From positions 1-64,000 of the forward strand of contig WTXI01000110.1 in assembly GCA_022376515.1 (NCBI GenBank): DNA of 64,000 nt, read 5' to 3'. This DNA comes from Lactifluus volemus (taxonomy: Eukaryota > Basidiomycota > Agaricomycetes > Russulales > Russulaceae). The stretch's first letter is position 1. Each line of letters starts with the position of its first letter. Shown here in pieces: positions 45,637 through 55,523 of the stretch. Position numbers and translations under genes: made by a program. The notes below the pieces were generated by a model that made no database searches, had not been told where the DNA came from, and saw only the letters and a program-made list of their open reading frames with translations.

Positions 45637-48600
45637 TCAGACCTGAAAGTGCAAGCCTAGCTCGCGTGTGAGCCGCCCATGCTTCTCGCAGACCAGTCCC
45701 TTTGTGAATACGTCGGCGATCTGGTCGTTGGTGGGGACGTAGGTGAGGTTGATGTCGCCGGCGGCAACCCTCTCGCGTAAGAAGTGGTGGCGAAGATCGA
45801 TATGCTTGGTGCGGTCGTGGAATTCGGGGTTTCGAGCGATGGCGATCGCGGACTGGTTGTCCATGTGCAGAATGGTGGGGAGCGTTACATCGAGGTTGAG
45901 CTCTCGAAGGAGGTGTTGGAGCCAAACGGCTTCTTTTGCGGCATACGTGGCTGCAATGTACTCGGCTTCTGTGCTAGACAAGGCGACAGACGTTTGCTTC
46001 TTAGATCCCCAGCTGATTGCACCCCCTCCGAGCATAAAGGCAAAACTGGAGGTTGATTTCCGATTGTTGATGTTGCTAGCCCAGTCGGCATCCACGAAGC
46101 CACGTAGAACAGTTCCTTCGGGGGTGCCGCGTCAAAAGATGAGGCGCAAAGACGTAGAGCCGCGAAGGTATTTGAAGACGCGCTCAAGAGAGTGAAGATG
46201 AGGTGGACCAGGCGTTGCGTTGTGCCGTCTGAGAGCCGACACAGCGTAGGAGAGGTCAGGGCATGTGCCAACCATCAAGTACATGAGTGCTCCTACGGCG
46301 CTTTGATAAAGTTTTGCATCAGACTCTGGTTGTGACAGTTTACGGAGATGCTCATTGGCGATGGCAGGGGTGGAGATGGGACGAATGGAGGATTTTCCAA
46401 AGCATTCGAGGACCTCATTCGAGTACTTCTCTTGCGAGAGCGAGATCCACCCGGTGTCACGATCGCGAGTGACATGCATACCGAGGATCCAGGCAAGATC
46501 GCCCAAATCGGTCATCTCATAGTACTGGCAGAGCAGGGCTTTGTCCCTTTGAATCTCCTGAAGGCTGCTAGAGGCCATAGTGATGTCGTCGACATAGAGC
46601 GCGATGATGGAGGTGTGTGGGTCAGCAAAATGGGTGAAGATGGCGTGATCAGACTGGGTATTCTGATAACCCATGGAGGTGAGACGCGCTTTGATGTTCT
46701 CATACCAAACACGTCCGCCCTGCTTCGTTCCATAGACAGCTTTGATCAGTCGTAATACCATGCCGTCAGGGATATCGAAGCCTGGGGGAGGGTTCATAAA
46801 AATCTCCTCCTTGAGCGTACCGTTCAAATATGCTGACTTGACGTCCATCTGCTGCAACTCAAAGTCCTTTTCCGCAGCGATCGCAAGGATGGCGCGGAGT
46901 GAGGCGAGTTTCGCGATGGGTGCGAAGGTTTCGTCGAAATCGATGCCCTCGATCTGTGTGAAGCCTTGGGCGACGACTCGAGCTTTGTATTTTTGTATGC
47001 TGCCATCGGGTCCACGTTTGATGCGGAATACCCAACAGCTGCCGACTACCTTGCGGCCATGAGGGCGCAGTACAACTTTGTAAACGCCCATTTGTTCGAA
47101 GGCGATTCGTTCCATCTCGCACGCGAGCCTCCATTCGGCAGCGTCTGGTCGAGCCATTGCCTCATCGAAAGTGCGTGGATCACTCCCGATTTCAGACTCG
47201 GTGACACTAGCGCGCACAGGAGTGCAGTTATACGAGGTTACATTGTAGCGAGGGTCGTCGTCGTGGATCGGTGCACGAATTGTGCGCGTCGGGCGAGTGA
47301 CAGAGGGAGGTATGGGAGGAGGAATCGCGGGTGGCGCGGCATCTCCATCGACCGTGGCGTCTCCATTGTCGTGTTCATAGTCGATGTTGTCGTCATTGTC
47401 GATTACGACTCGTTCATGTTTTGGGCTCCCTTTGTCGAACACAACATCGCGAGAATGGTAAATTTTGTGAGAGGCATGGTGAATGAGCTTGAAAGCTTTG
47501 TAATTTGTCGCGAGGCCGATGAATGTGCACTGCTTGGAATGCGAAGATAATTTCGAGCGATAACTTTCGGGAACGTGCATGTGGGCTTTGCATCCAAAAA
47601 TTCGGAGTTGGGAGATGTCGGGCTTGTTGCCGCTCCAAGACTCTTCTGGAGTAACGTTTGGAAGCGCAGCGGAGGGGGAGCTATTGTGTAGGATGGCGGC
47701 GTACTGGAGGGCGTCGTACCAGAAAGAAAAGGGGAGATCGGCGTCATTGAGCATCGCCCGCACCTTGTCCCAGAGGGTGTGGTTCATGCGTTCGGCGACA
47801 CCATTGTGTTGGGGTGTGTCAGCGGTCGTAATTTCCTGCTGAATACCTTTCTCCTTGAAATACTGAGTGGGTACGTTACCCGTGTATTCGCCTCCACCAT
47901 CCGATCGTAGCACTTTAAGTAGCTTCCCTGTTTCTCTTTCGACTCGGGCCACAAAAATTTGCAGATGCTTAAGCAGGTCAGACTTTAGGCGAAGTCCCAC
48001 GACGTATACCTTTCGCGACTTGTCGTCTGTGAAGGTCGCAAAATATTCGTATCCCTCTCGGGATTGAGTGGGCAATTTGCCGCAGATGTCGGAAAAAACA
48101 CGACCGAGGACTTCAGTGGCCCGTGTGTTGGTCGATTTCACGATATCGGCATGGCTCTGTTTTCCCGCTAGGCAAGGCTCGCAAATCGTGGTGACGTCTG
48201 TGGCCCCCTCGATCGTCATCCCGTTGACAAGTCCCTTCTCGGCCATCCGCACAACAGTCTCGGCGTTGACGTGACCGAGACGACGATGCCAGGTTGCAAG
48301 GTCAGTGGAGGAGCCAGCGCCTTCGGTGAGGAAAGCAATTTCACCAGGTGCAGGCAGCTCCTCATTCTCTCGCGGAAAAGTCGGAACACTCGCAACGTGT
48401 ACCTTCTCCGAAGTGACAGTTCGGATGTCCATGATGTAGAGGTTTGAGGACATGTAGCCTTGACAGGTAACAGTTCCTGTCTTGTCACGAAGGGAGCACG
48501 AGGCGCCGCTAAAGAGCAAGGTACGAGACGGAGAGGAGGTTGCCGTGAAGGTCAGGGACGAATAGCACTTCTTGGAATATCACGGTTTTCCACTTGTTAT

Positions 48601-49085
48601 CGGTGCGCATGCGAACGCGGATTCGACCGATACCAGTGGCCAAGATAGAGCAGGCGTTGCCAAGTGTGACTTTGATGGGAGTAGAGAGGGGGGCAAAGTG
48701 CGTAAACCACAAGCGGTTGCACGACATGGTGCGGGATGCGCCTGAGTCAAGTATCCAGGACTGGAGAAGCGGACGGGACTGGGAAGGATGAGCACTGTAA
48801 AGGTAGATTTCCTCGTCAGGAAGCGATGCTATAGCAACTTTCGCGGAAGCGGGGGCAGAAGGGGAGGTAGGTGTTGACGTGGACGTAGTCGCTGGCATGG
48901 CCGTAGCTGTTTTCGCGTCCTTCTCCTTTTGCGCCTTGAGCTTTCGGCACTCACTGACATCGTGACCATTGATGTTGCAGTGGGTACAATGCTTCTTCTG
49001 CTGGTCCTTCCGCTTGTTCTGCTCTCCTTTCTTTTTGTCCTTGTCTGAACTCTTTTTGTCAGCTTTCTTTTTTGCCGTCTTTACC
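45637..49085 (-). pseudogene. Copia pol: zinc knuckle, protease, integrase, RT, RNase H
   Basis: On the minus strand: knuckle CTHCNINGHDVSEC (CX2CX4HX4C), protease WILDSGASRTM, integrase HRRLGHVNAE...CEPC zinc motif and core (VFSDICGKLP, RSDGGGEYTGN, NGVAERMNHTL), RT (QQMDVKSAYLNG, ALYVDDITMA) and RNase H (DADWAS, SSTEAEYIA). Breaks: the join to gag near 49085 shifts one base at an A6 run (probably A5 originally); the frame shifts again near 48515 (SVSYLAL to LFSGASC); and an in-frame TGA at 46132-46134 sits where an Arg codon is likely (RLIF-stop-RGTPEG), consistent with a CGA to TGA transition. The catalytic YVDD is present. Confidence 0.85.
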
Positions 49086-50788
49086 CTTTTTGGCAGCCTT
49101 GGCGTAAAACGCGGCTGCCCCCTCGCCTGATTCGCGGATGCGCGAGTCCTCGTCGGTGAGGATGCGAAGTTTGATGTTCTCAGGAGTTTGTTCGGCTGGA
49201 CTAAGGTTATTGAGAACGACTTTGAGCATCCGATGTGGTGCGGGGAGGGCATTGGTAATGGCAAGCGCAATCTGCTGGTTGGTGAAAGGTGAGCCAGCTT
49301 TGGCCAGGCAGTGCGAAGCATCAATCATGGCGTTGATTTGTGGCTCGAGGGGTTCGGCGTCATTGAGGGGTGTGCTGAAGAGGCGAGTCATCAGGTGAGA
49401 AAGTTTGTGACTTCCTCGGCCCTCAAAACAAGTGGCAAGACAGTCTAGGCAATCCTTGGCTGTCTGCGCGTGAAAAATAAGGTGAGCCGGTTCCCCAGTG
49501 AGCGACAACGCGATGAGGGAGAACGCCTGTTGGTCCTTTTCATCCCAGGCAGTGGCTTCAGCTGGGAAGGTTAAGGGATGCGGATGCGGATTGATAAGGA
49601 CGGTCAGGAGTTTGTAGCTCCTCAAGACTACATGCATGTGGAATTGCCATACTGAGAAATTACTGCCATCTTGCTCGAGCGGAGGGATGTCATAACGTTG
49701 GGATATGACTGTTGGCCCAGGCATCGCAGGAGGCAAGTGGAGTGGCGGAGCGAGAGGGGGCACATGGTGAGCTGGAGGCACCAAAGGAGGCGGGTGAGCA
49801 GGCGGGACCATAGGTTGTGGGTGCGTGTTATGGACTGACACGTGCTTGCTGACTCATACTGTACATTTTCGGACTACTGACTCATTTCTGCTGACTTTCT
49901 TCTTGCTTATGTGAATGGACTGCCGATCGCTTTGTTTCAGATCACTTACTTATCTTTCTCACGATACAGCCTCAGCACCGTACAGCCGCAAGCAACAGCC
50001 ACATGCACAGGATGACTCGCTGATTCCTGTAACATGTTTCAAAACCTGAAAGCTGTACGAAGGTCACAGCCCCTATGGCTGTGTACATAGCCTCGTCTTC
50101 TTCTATATAAACTCTGTACTTTCTGCCCTAGAGACCTTAAGTCTCAGTTTTGTTTCGCAATCCAAGTCTTCTATCTATTAGAACCTTGCTTGCCTAGAAG
50201 CATCAGACCTGAGAGAACCCTCTTGACATTACGCTCTTCGACTTCTTGACACTTTGGTCTCACCCTAAGCCCAAAGCCCTTAAAAACGCTCTTGACTTAG
50301 TCGTTTACTAAGTCTCGTCTTTATCGAACCTCTGATCTTGACTTGCACGTCTTGCAAGTCTAGTTCCCGACTTCACGAACGATCGTACACTTCGTACAAA
50401 GGTCCCACTTGGAACCTTAACAGTGCGCCCACGGAATCGTGGCTTGACGGTGCACCAGTGGGATCGGGGGGATCGCAGCGTGATGGTGCATAGGCGGGAT
50501 TGCATAGTGCTGAAAAGGCGAAGGTGTACTGACTGGAGTACTAGCCGCCGAGGTCAAGGCAGAGGCGCGACCGAAACCTTGGGAGGAGCCGTGGACGGAA
50601 CCTTGGACAGAACCGTGGGCTGACCCATGAACGGAAGTGTGAGCGGGGCCGTAAACAGAACCTTGAGCGGAACCGTGAAAAGAACCAGCTCCGGCAACAA
50701 CGTCGTCGTCGGTTGGGTTGAAGAGTTGCGGCGGTGCAACGGTATGTGCAGCGGCTTGGCTCATACTTCGTGTGATCGGCGACAGCAT
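49059..50788 (-). pseudogene. Copia gag, interrupted by a solo LTR
   Basis: The minus-strand frame from ATG 50788 (MLSPITRSMSQAAAHTV) runs to 50428. The solo LTR intervenes, and the frame resumes at 49820 (PQPMVPPAHPPPLVPP). Removing the solo LTR and one target copy leaves 366 nt (122 codons) and an exact in-frame join (WAHPQPMVPP). The gag core reads DGSNFSVWQFHMHVVLRSY, LIALSLTGEPAHLIFHAQ and KDCLDCLATCFEGRG. The frame ends at 49059 in a Lys-rich stretch where the reading frame slips into pol. Confidence 0.8.
49826..50422 (+). mobile_element. Solo LTR nested in copia gag
   Basis: 597 bp from TGTTATGG to CCTTAACA, flanked by GTGCG at 49821-49825 and 50423-50427. TATATAA at about 50104 gives plus orientation. 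No internal retroelement sequence remains, so it is the product of LTR-LTR recombination. Its family is not otherwise present in the window. Confidence 0.88.
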
Positions 50789-50823
50789 GGGTAGGCTCAG
50801 GCAGAGACTCAGGTCTCATAATC

Positions 50824-51222
50824 TGAAAAGGTTTATGACTCAGCGTGAGAAGATAAAACGCTACTATTTCATAGCTAACCTGAAAAGGTTTATGACTAGA
50901 ATACATTATAAGTGCTCTAGGCTACGAAGTGAAAAGTGAGAGAAAACTTACCTCAGCGCGAGAAGATAAAATGCTGAGGTTTGCTGCTGCTCTCGCGACA
51001 GGCTTAAATACACAGTATCGGCTATGGAGCCATGTGAAAATAAGACGTGCCCAAGTGCTCCCAAGTGGAGTAGAATCTACCAGAAAATAGTGAAGAGGGA
51101 TAGAGGTAGACCAAGTAAGGTATGAAAGGGCAGAAAAAGGCTATAGTAGAGACGATCAGCTACGATGCGTCGATGGTCCATGTGCAGCCACTTTAGGGCT
51201 GGTCAATGTCCATACTTTAACA
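50824..51222 (-). repeat. Copia 5' LTR
   Basis: Differs from the 3' LTR at about eight positions (for example CACTACT/CGCTACT, TTCGTAGC/TTCATAGC, GATTGCGTCAA/GATGCGTCGA), roughly 2%, so the insertion is not brand-new. Confidence 0.85.
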
Positions 51223-51965
51223 GAAGCATGATTAGATGCTCTCACGACTGGTAGGCTTAAGGAATCCAGCCTAGAATCTATGAGGACGAGAGACACCTGA
51301 GATCTACGACAAATATCTGTCTTTGATTCGCGAGATGTTAAAATGCAAAACATACGGAGACATTTGCTCTGACAAGGAACTCAACGTAGTGAGGGCATGG
51401 GCAACCAAGGACATGTAAGAGGCGAGGGTGTAACTATTCAACCGCATCAACAGAACGCGGGAATCGTGTGTTGAAGAACTCACAGGTGGGAATTCTCCTG
51501 GTCAAGAAAATATGAAGAGAATTCGTGAAGCAGTACAAGACAAGGCGATGCAATCTCTAGTTGAGACGGTGCTGTCTCTGGTTGTGAGACCCTTAGCATC
51601 GAGAGAGCTAACGATGCGTGATGTGGGGTGGATGGTAGCTGGAGCAAGCTTAGTCGATCTGGCATAAGGGAGCGTGAATGAAGAATACAAACAATACATC
51701 CACCCTGGACAAAACTTGAGAGACAGCACCATATCCCCCGCACTCGTTGAGCCAGTCGTCGTTGAGGTCGCGCAAAGCTGTGATAAAAGTTATCTCGGGA
51801 TGGAGATAAGAGGATGGCTCTTGTGCCTGGTCGGTTCGCGAGGTAAGTCAAGCAAAGATGAATGGGTGCAGAGGCATGATATGGTCCTTTAAGAAGCAAG
51901 GTGGTAAACTCGTGGTAGCGTAGGGCTTGGCAGCGGAAACAACGTCCGGTTTTAGCCTGAGCCAC
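51223..51965 (-). pseudogene. Unrecognised gene, unit 2 copy, 5' portion (right of copia)
   Basis: Starts MAQAKTG near 51950 with FTTLLLKGPYHASAPIH and RPGTRAILLSPSRDNF, but it has frame changes relative to unit 1 (the PMTTAFPLPSP segment is altered, and FITALRDL reads in a shifted frame). It continues into VSLVLIDSRLDSLSLPVVRA before the copia insertion. It is not functional. Confidence 0.55.
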
Positions 51966-52171
51966 AGTTTAAGAATCCGCATTTCACATCCTTGTCCTCC
52001 AACCTCCAGAGTCATCGACTCGAGCCAGTCAAGGCAACATCAAGGTGCTAACCATTCATGCAAGTTGACAATTGAGCCTATCATCGTGTAACTCCTCCCA
52101 AGTCCCACCTCGCCAGTCGCGACCAAAGCTCCCAAAGCTCAACTCGGATATCACTGACCAGGCTATGGAAG

Positions 52172-53340
52172 ATACTCGCGGATAGCCTGACACTCTCTAC
52201 CCAAGGTGCGCCCCTTTCTCCCCGTCCCACCTATTCCTACCTCGGCCGCGTCACCATGTGCATGTGTAACGGGCTTTCGTCGTCGTCTTTTCCGCTGCTG
52301 CCTCGCTTTCGGCAGAGGCTGTCATGGAGATGCCGGCAGGAGGAGGGCTCGCAAAAAGAAAGGAGAGCAACGTCGATATTGAGGATTAACTTCTGCAGGC
52401 CTGACGACCGGCGTTGTGGTCGACAGCGTGACGCATATCGTTCCGGTATATGACGGCTTTGCGCTACCTCATCTCATGAGGCGACTCGATATTGCCGGGC
52501 GGGACGTCACACAGTATCTAATCAAGCTCCTACTCATGCGCGGGTACCCATTCAACCGCACGACCCAACTTTGAGACCGTTCGGGATATCAAGGAAAAGC
52601 TTTGCTGCGTCAGGTATGTTTTATATTATCCACTTATGGATTACTCGCGTGCGTCGTTGAAACCGGCTTCTAGCTATGACCTCGACATGGACACCCAATT
52701 GGCACAGGAGTCCACCACGGTGGTGGAGAGCTACATCGTGAGATAGACCCGTGACGTCTTGGCCTTCGATATCTTTGAACCTTCTAACTTTGTGATGTCG
52801 CATTCGTCAGCTTCCCATGGCCGAACGATCAAGGTCAGCTCTGAACAGTTCGAGGCGCCCGCGTGCCTGTCCCAGCCACACCCAGTCGACATCGAGCAAC
52901 TGGGCGTCGCGGAGATGCTGTCGAGACGATCAAGAGTTTCGCGGTCGACATCTGGGCGAAGCTGTACAAGCACATCGTGCTCTCTAGCAGATCGAGCATG
53001 TACCCCGGCCTCCCTAGCAGCTTCGAAATAGAAATGAAGCAACTGTACGTCACGCGCGTTCTCAATCGCGACCCTTCGCGTCTCGATGTACGTCCAGTCC
53101 TTGTCTCTCGTCATCGTCACCTCTCTGTTCTTTCCCCTTCTCTTTTCATATGGCGCTGACGTGGCGCTACACTTTCTTTTTATCCCTTCAGAAATTCAAG
53201 ATTCATATCGAGGATCCTCCGCGCAGGAAGCACATGGTCTTTCGGGGGTGCCATTCTGGCGGACATCATGAAGGCACGAGAAGAGTTTTAGGTATGAAGA
53301 GAAGAGTGGTACGAGCAGGGCGTGCTCTCGTTGGATAAAT
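52172..53340 (+). pseudogene. ARP2 pseudogene, unit 2, 5' truncated
   Basis: Begins at the block before the second ARP2 intron (TLSTQGAPL-like) directly after the shared GAAGATACTCGCG. It contains VVVD followed by [12 protein letters not shown]: 11 bp (TCTGGCGACGG) are missing, removing the DSGDG phosphate-binding loop. Later blocks are [18 protein letters not shown], [17 protein letters not shown] and [13 protein letters not shown]. It is more truncated than the unit 1 copy, and frame changes abound. Confidence 0.7.
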
Positions 53341-53760
53341 TGGGTCGTGGTGAAAGTTGAGCAGCTATGTAGACCGTAGAGGGGATGGATGTTCTGGTAT
53401 CATTACTTAGAGACGCCTTATCGTGGTTTTCAGAGTTACGAGTCAAGATGGCTCCCCATCTGGCAAGGTGTGGTTATCCGCCGAAAGAACCAGCTCGAAT
53501 AATTGTCGTTGTACTATCGATAAAACAATTGCTGTAAACACCACAACGTACGCACCACGTGGCGATTCAATATTCTGCGCAAGCTCTGGGGAATTGATTG
53601 AGCAAAAAGTCTACATACGCACTATTACAGACAGAGAAAGCACAAAACGACAGGGCAATATAAATCAAGAAAGAAGGATTGTAATAAGAGAAACTGGTAC
53701 GGGAGTAAAATTGGGAGACAGTGCCGCGTGAGAGAAACATAGAAGTGAGCTAGTGAGAAG

Positions 53761-54984
53761 TACTAACCCTGCGGGGGCAATGGGCCAGTCGGGGGCAATG
53801 GGCCACTTCGAATTTCTCATCCAATTCTTGCTCAATCACGACAATATTTGACATATGACATCCTGTACCACATGCAAGCATATTCCGTGTGTTTTTTTGG
53901 GTAGAATTGTGTTATATAGAAAAACAAAAAAAATGCAGTTTGTCACACGAGTCACGCCCAAGTGCTGCGGGGTCTGAACTTTGGCTGGGGACTATAAAGG
54001 TTTGGTCCCGTGTCACAGAACTGAATAGGACGATGTGGTACAGGGGTAAGAAGAATTATTATTGTTTGGGGGAAAACCCCAGTTATTTATACATGAGTTT
54101 ATGGATATTGAGATACCAAAACGAGCAGCGTGATGTAACTAGCGGATGCAACTCTTATACTCCCCCTCAGCACGCAAGCGAAGTGCCTAAGGTACTGGTA
54201 AACGAGAGCAAAAAGGTGTGTGATGAGAAAAAAGGAAGAGTGAATGAGTGAAAACTAAAAAAGGATGCGAAATATTATAGAAAGGGATGATGATAGATTA
54301 TGAAAAAAGGAATGGTAAATGAGAGAAATGAATAAGAGGTGAGAAAAGAGGGGCAATGAGACGTGTGTACAGTGGCACAGAGACTCCCCCTCACACGGAA
54401 CGGTGCAAGTAGGGGCAGGGGCCAAGACAGGCAGTGGCACGGCAACAGATGGTGAGGTGGTTGGAGGGGCGGTGGAGGCAATGGTGTGGCAACAGCTGAA
54501 GACAGGGCGAGGACTGATTGAGGCAATGACGGAGGCAAGCACATGACAAATCAGCCTCTCAGCGGAAGGGAGAATGGATGGGAGTGGAGACAAAGACTGA
54601 AAGGGTGGTGGCATAAAGGGGAAAAAAGCTAGAAAGGGCGATGAGAAAGCTCAAGGGGAGAGGAAGAAGCAGTGAGAAAATAAAAATACACAATAAAAAA
54701 TGCCTGGTAGCGTGGCGAGGCAGCAATGGAGAAAGAAAGTAGAAAGGCTAAATGGGTGACAAATGGGCCCGGAAAGGGCGACTACGAGAGGGCCCGGAGA
54801 GGGCGACAAGCAGCCAAGAAGGGGAACAAGTAGGCGGCAACAGAAAGGATGGCAACGATGGGCGAGGATGACATCACGGAATGGGCAACGGAAGGGCCCA
54901 GAATACCTGGAAAGGGCGAGGGTGACACGGAAGATGGGATGGTGAGGTAACAAGGGAGACTGAGATGGTAAGGGCGACAGGAGG
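53761..54984. other. Non-coding, purine-rich junction to gypsy element
   Basis: After the duplication tail the sequence changes abruptly to TAACCCTGCGGGGGCAATGGG, with GGGGGCAATGGGCCA repeated (53772, 53790). Then come A-rich and GGGCAR-rich stretches (54250-54960) with no gene. ACTCCCCCTCAG at 54160 and GACTCCCCCTCACACG at 54384 resemble copia polypurine tracts in reverse and may be LTR remnants. Confidence 0.35.
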
Positions 54985-55499
54985 TGTTACGGAATGCAGG
55001 ACACGTTGGACCTTATGCTTTCCTAACCCGCTTACTCATCCTGATGACGTCCCGTCCACATTGTCTCTATTGTGCTGACTGTTCTATTGTTCTGATTGCG
55101 CTATTGTCTGTCCCAGTTAGTCCAGTGTTATTGTTCTGAGTCTCTATTGTTCTCGTGTTCTATTGTCTTAACTCCTTGCTTATTGTTCACCCCAGTTTGG
55201 TAGAACAATTAGCGTACATTGTATAAGTAGGCCTCAGCTGGTAGCTTGTACCCCAGCTTCGGCTTTGACTCAAATCGACTGGTTTCCCTCTCCAGAAAGA
55301 CAGAACTTCTCCTCTCCTCTTTTCCTCTCTTCTCTTACCCTCCTATACGCCCTAGCAGGGTCATCGAAGCTTGGTGGTTGTGCTACAACACCACAGGACT
55401 CAGCGCGTCGACACTTGGAGTGTCCCTGAGCCCAGGTCTTAGGAGAGACCAGAACAACCAGAACCCTAGTTGGGACCCGGCCCTAGTCGAGCCGTAACA
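54985..55499 (+). repeat. Gypsy 5' LTR
   Basis: 515 bp with 8-bp inverted termini TGTTACGG...CCGTAACA. GTATAAGTAG at 55221 is the likely promoter TATA box. Several TTCTATTGT repeats lie in the U3 part (55080-55170). The five bases before it are GGAGG; the partner copy is expected beyond 64 kb. Confidence 0.85.
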
Positions 55500-55523
55500 A
55501 AAGCCGAAGCTCTTCACCAGTAG

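Larger units (their letters stand above)
45230..51222 (-). mobile_element. Full-length Ty1/copia retrotransposon with nested solo LTR
   Basis: LTRs at 45230-45629 and 50824-51222 (400 and 399 bp, about 8 differences) are flanked by GAAGC at 45225-45229 and 51223-51227. Unit 1 has the empty site near 32535 (AAGTCTGAAGCATGGTTAG). Transcription is on the minus strand: 5' LTR, primer-binding site GATTATGAGACCTGAG, gag, protease, integrase, reverse transcriptase, RNase H, purine tract (CTGAGGGGGTG), 3' LTR. The copia order (integrase before RT) is clear. The copy is dead: two 1-nt frameshifts, one stop and a solo LTR in gag. Confidence 0.9.
40021..53760. repeat. Segmental duplication, unit 2
   Basis: Same gene order as unit 1, expanded by a poly(A)-tailed insertion and a copia element and shortened by loss of the ARP2 5' half. 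It ends with the 3' flank tail 53.64-53.76 kb, which matches 39.93-40.05 kb and would lead into a third DUF6535 copy; instead the sequence changes abruptly at about 53760. Confidence 0.75.
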
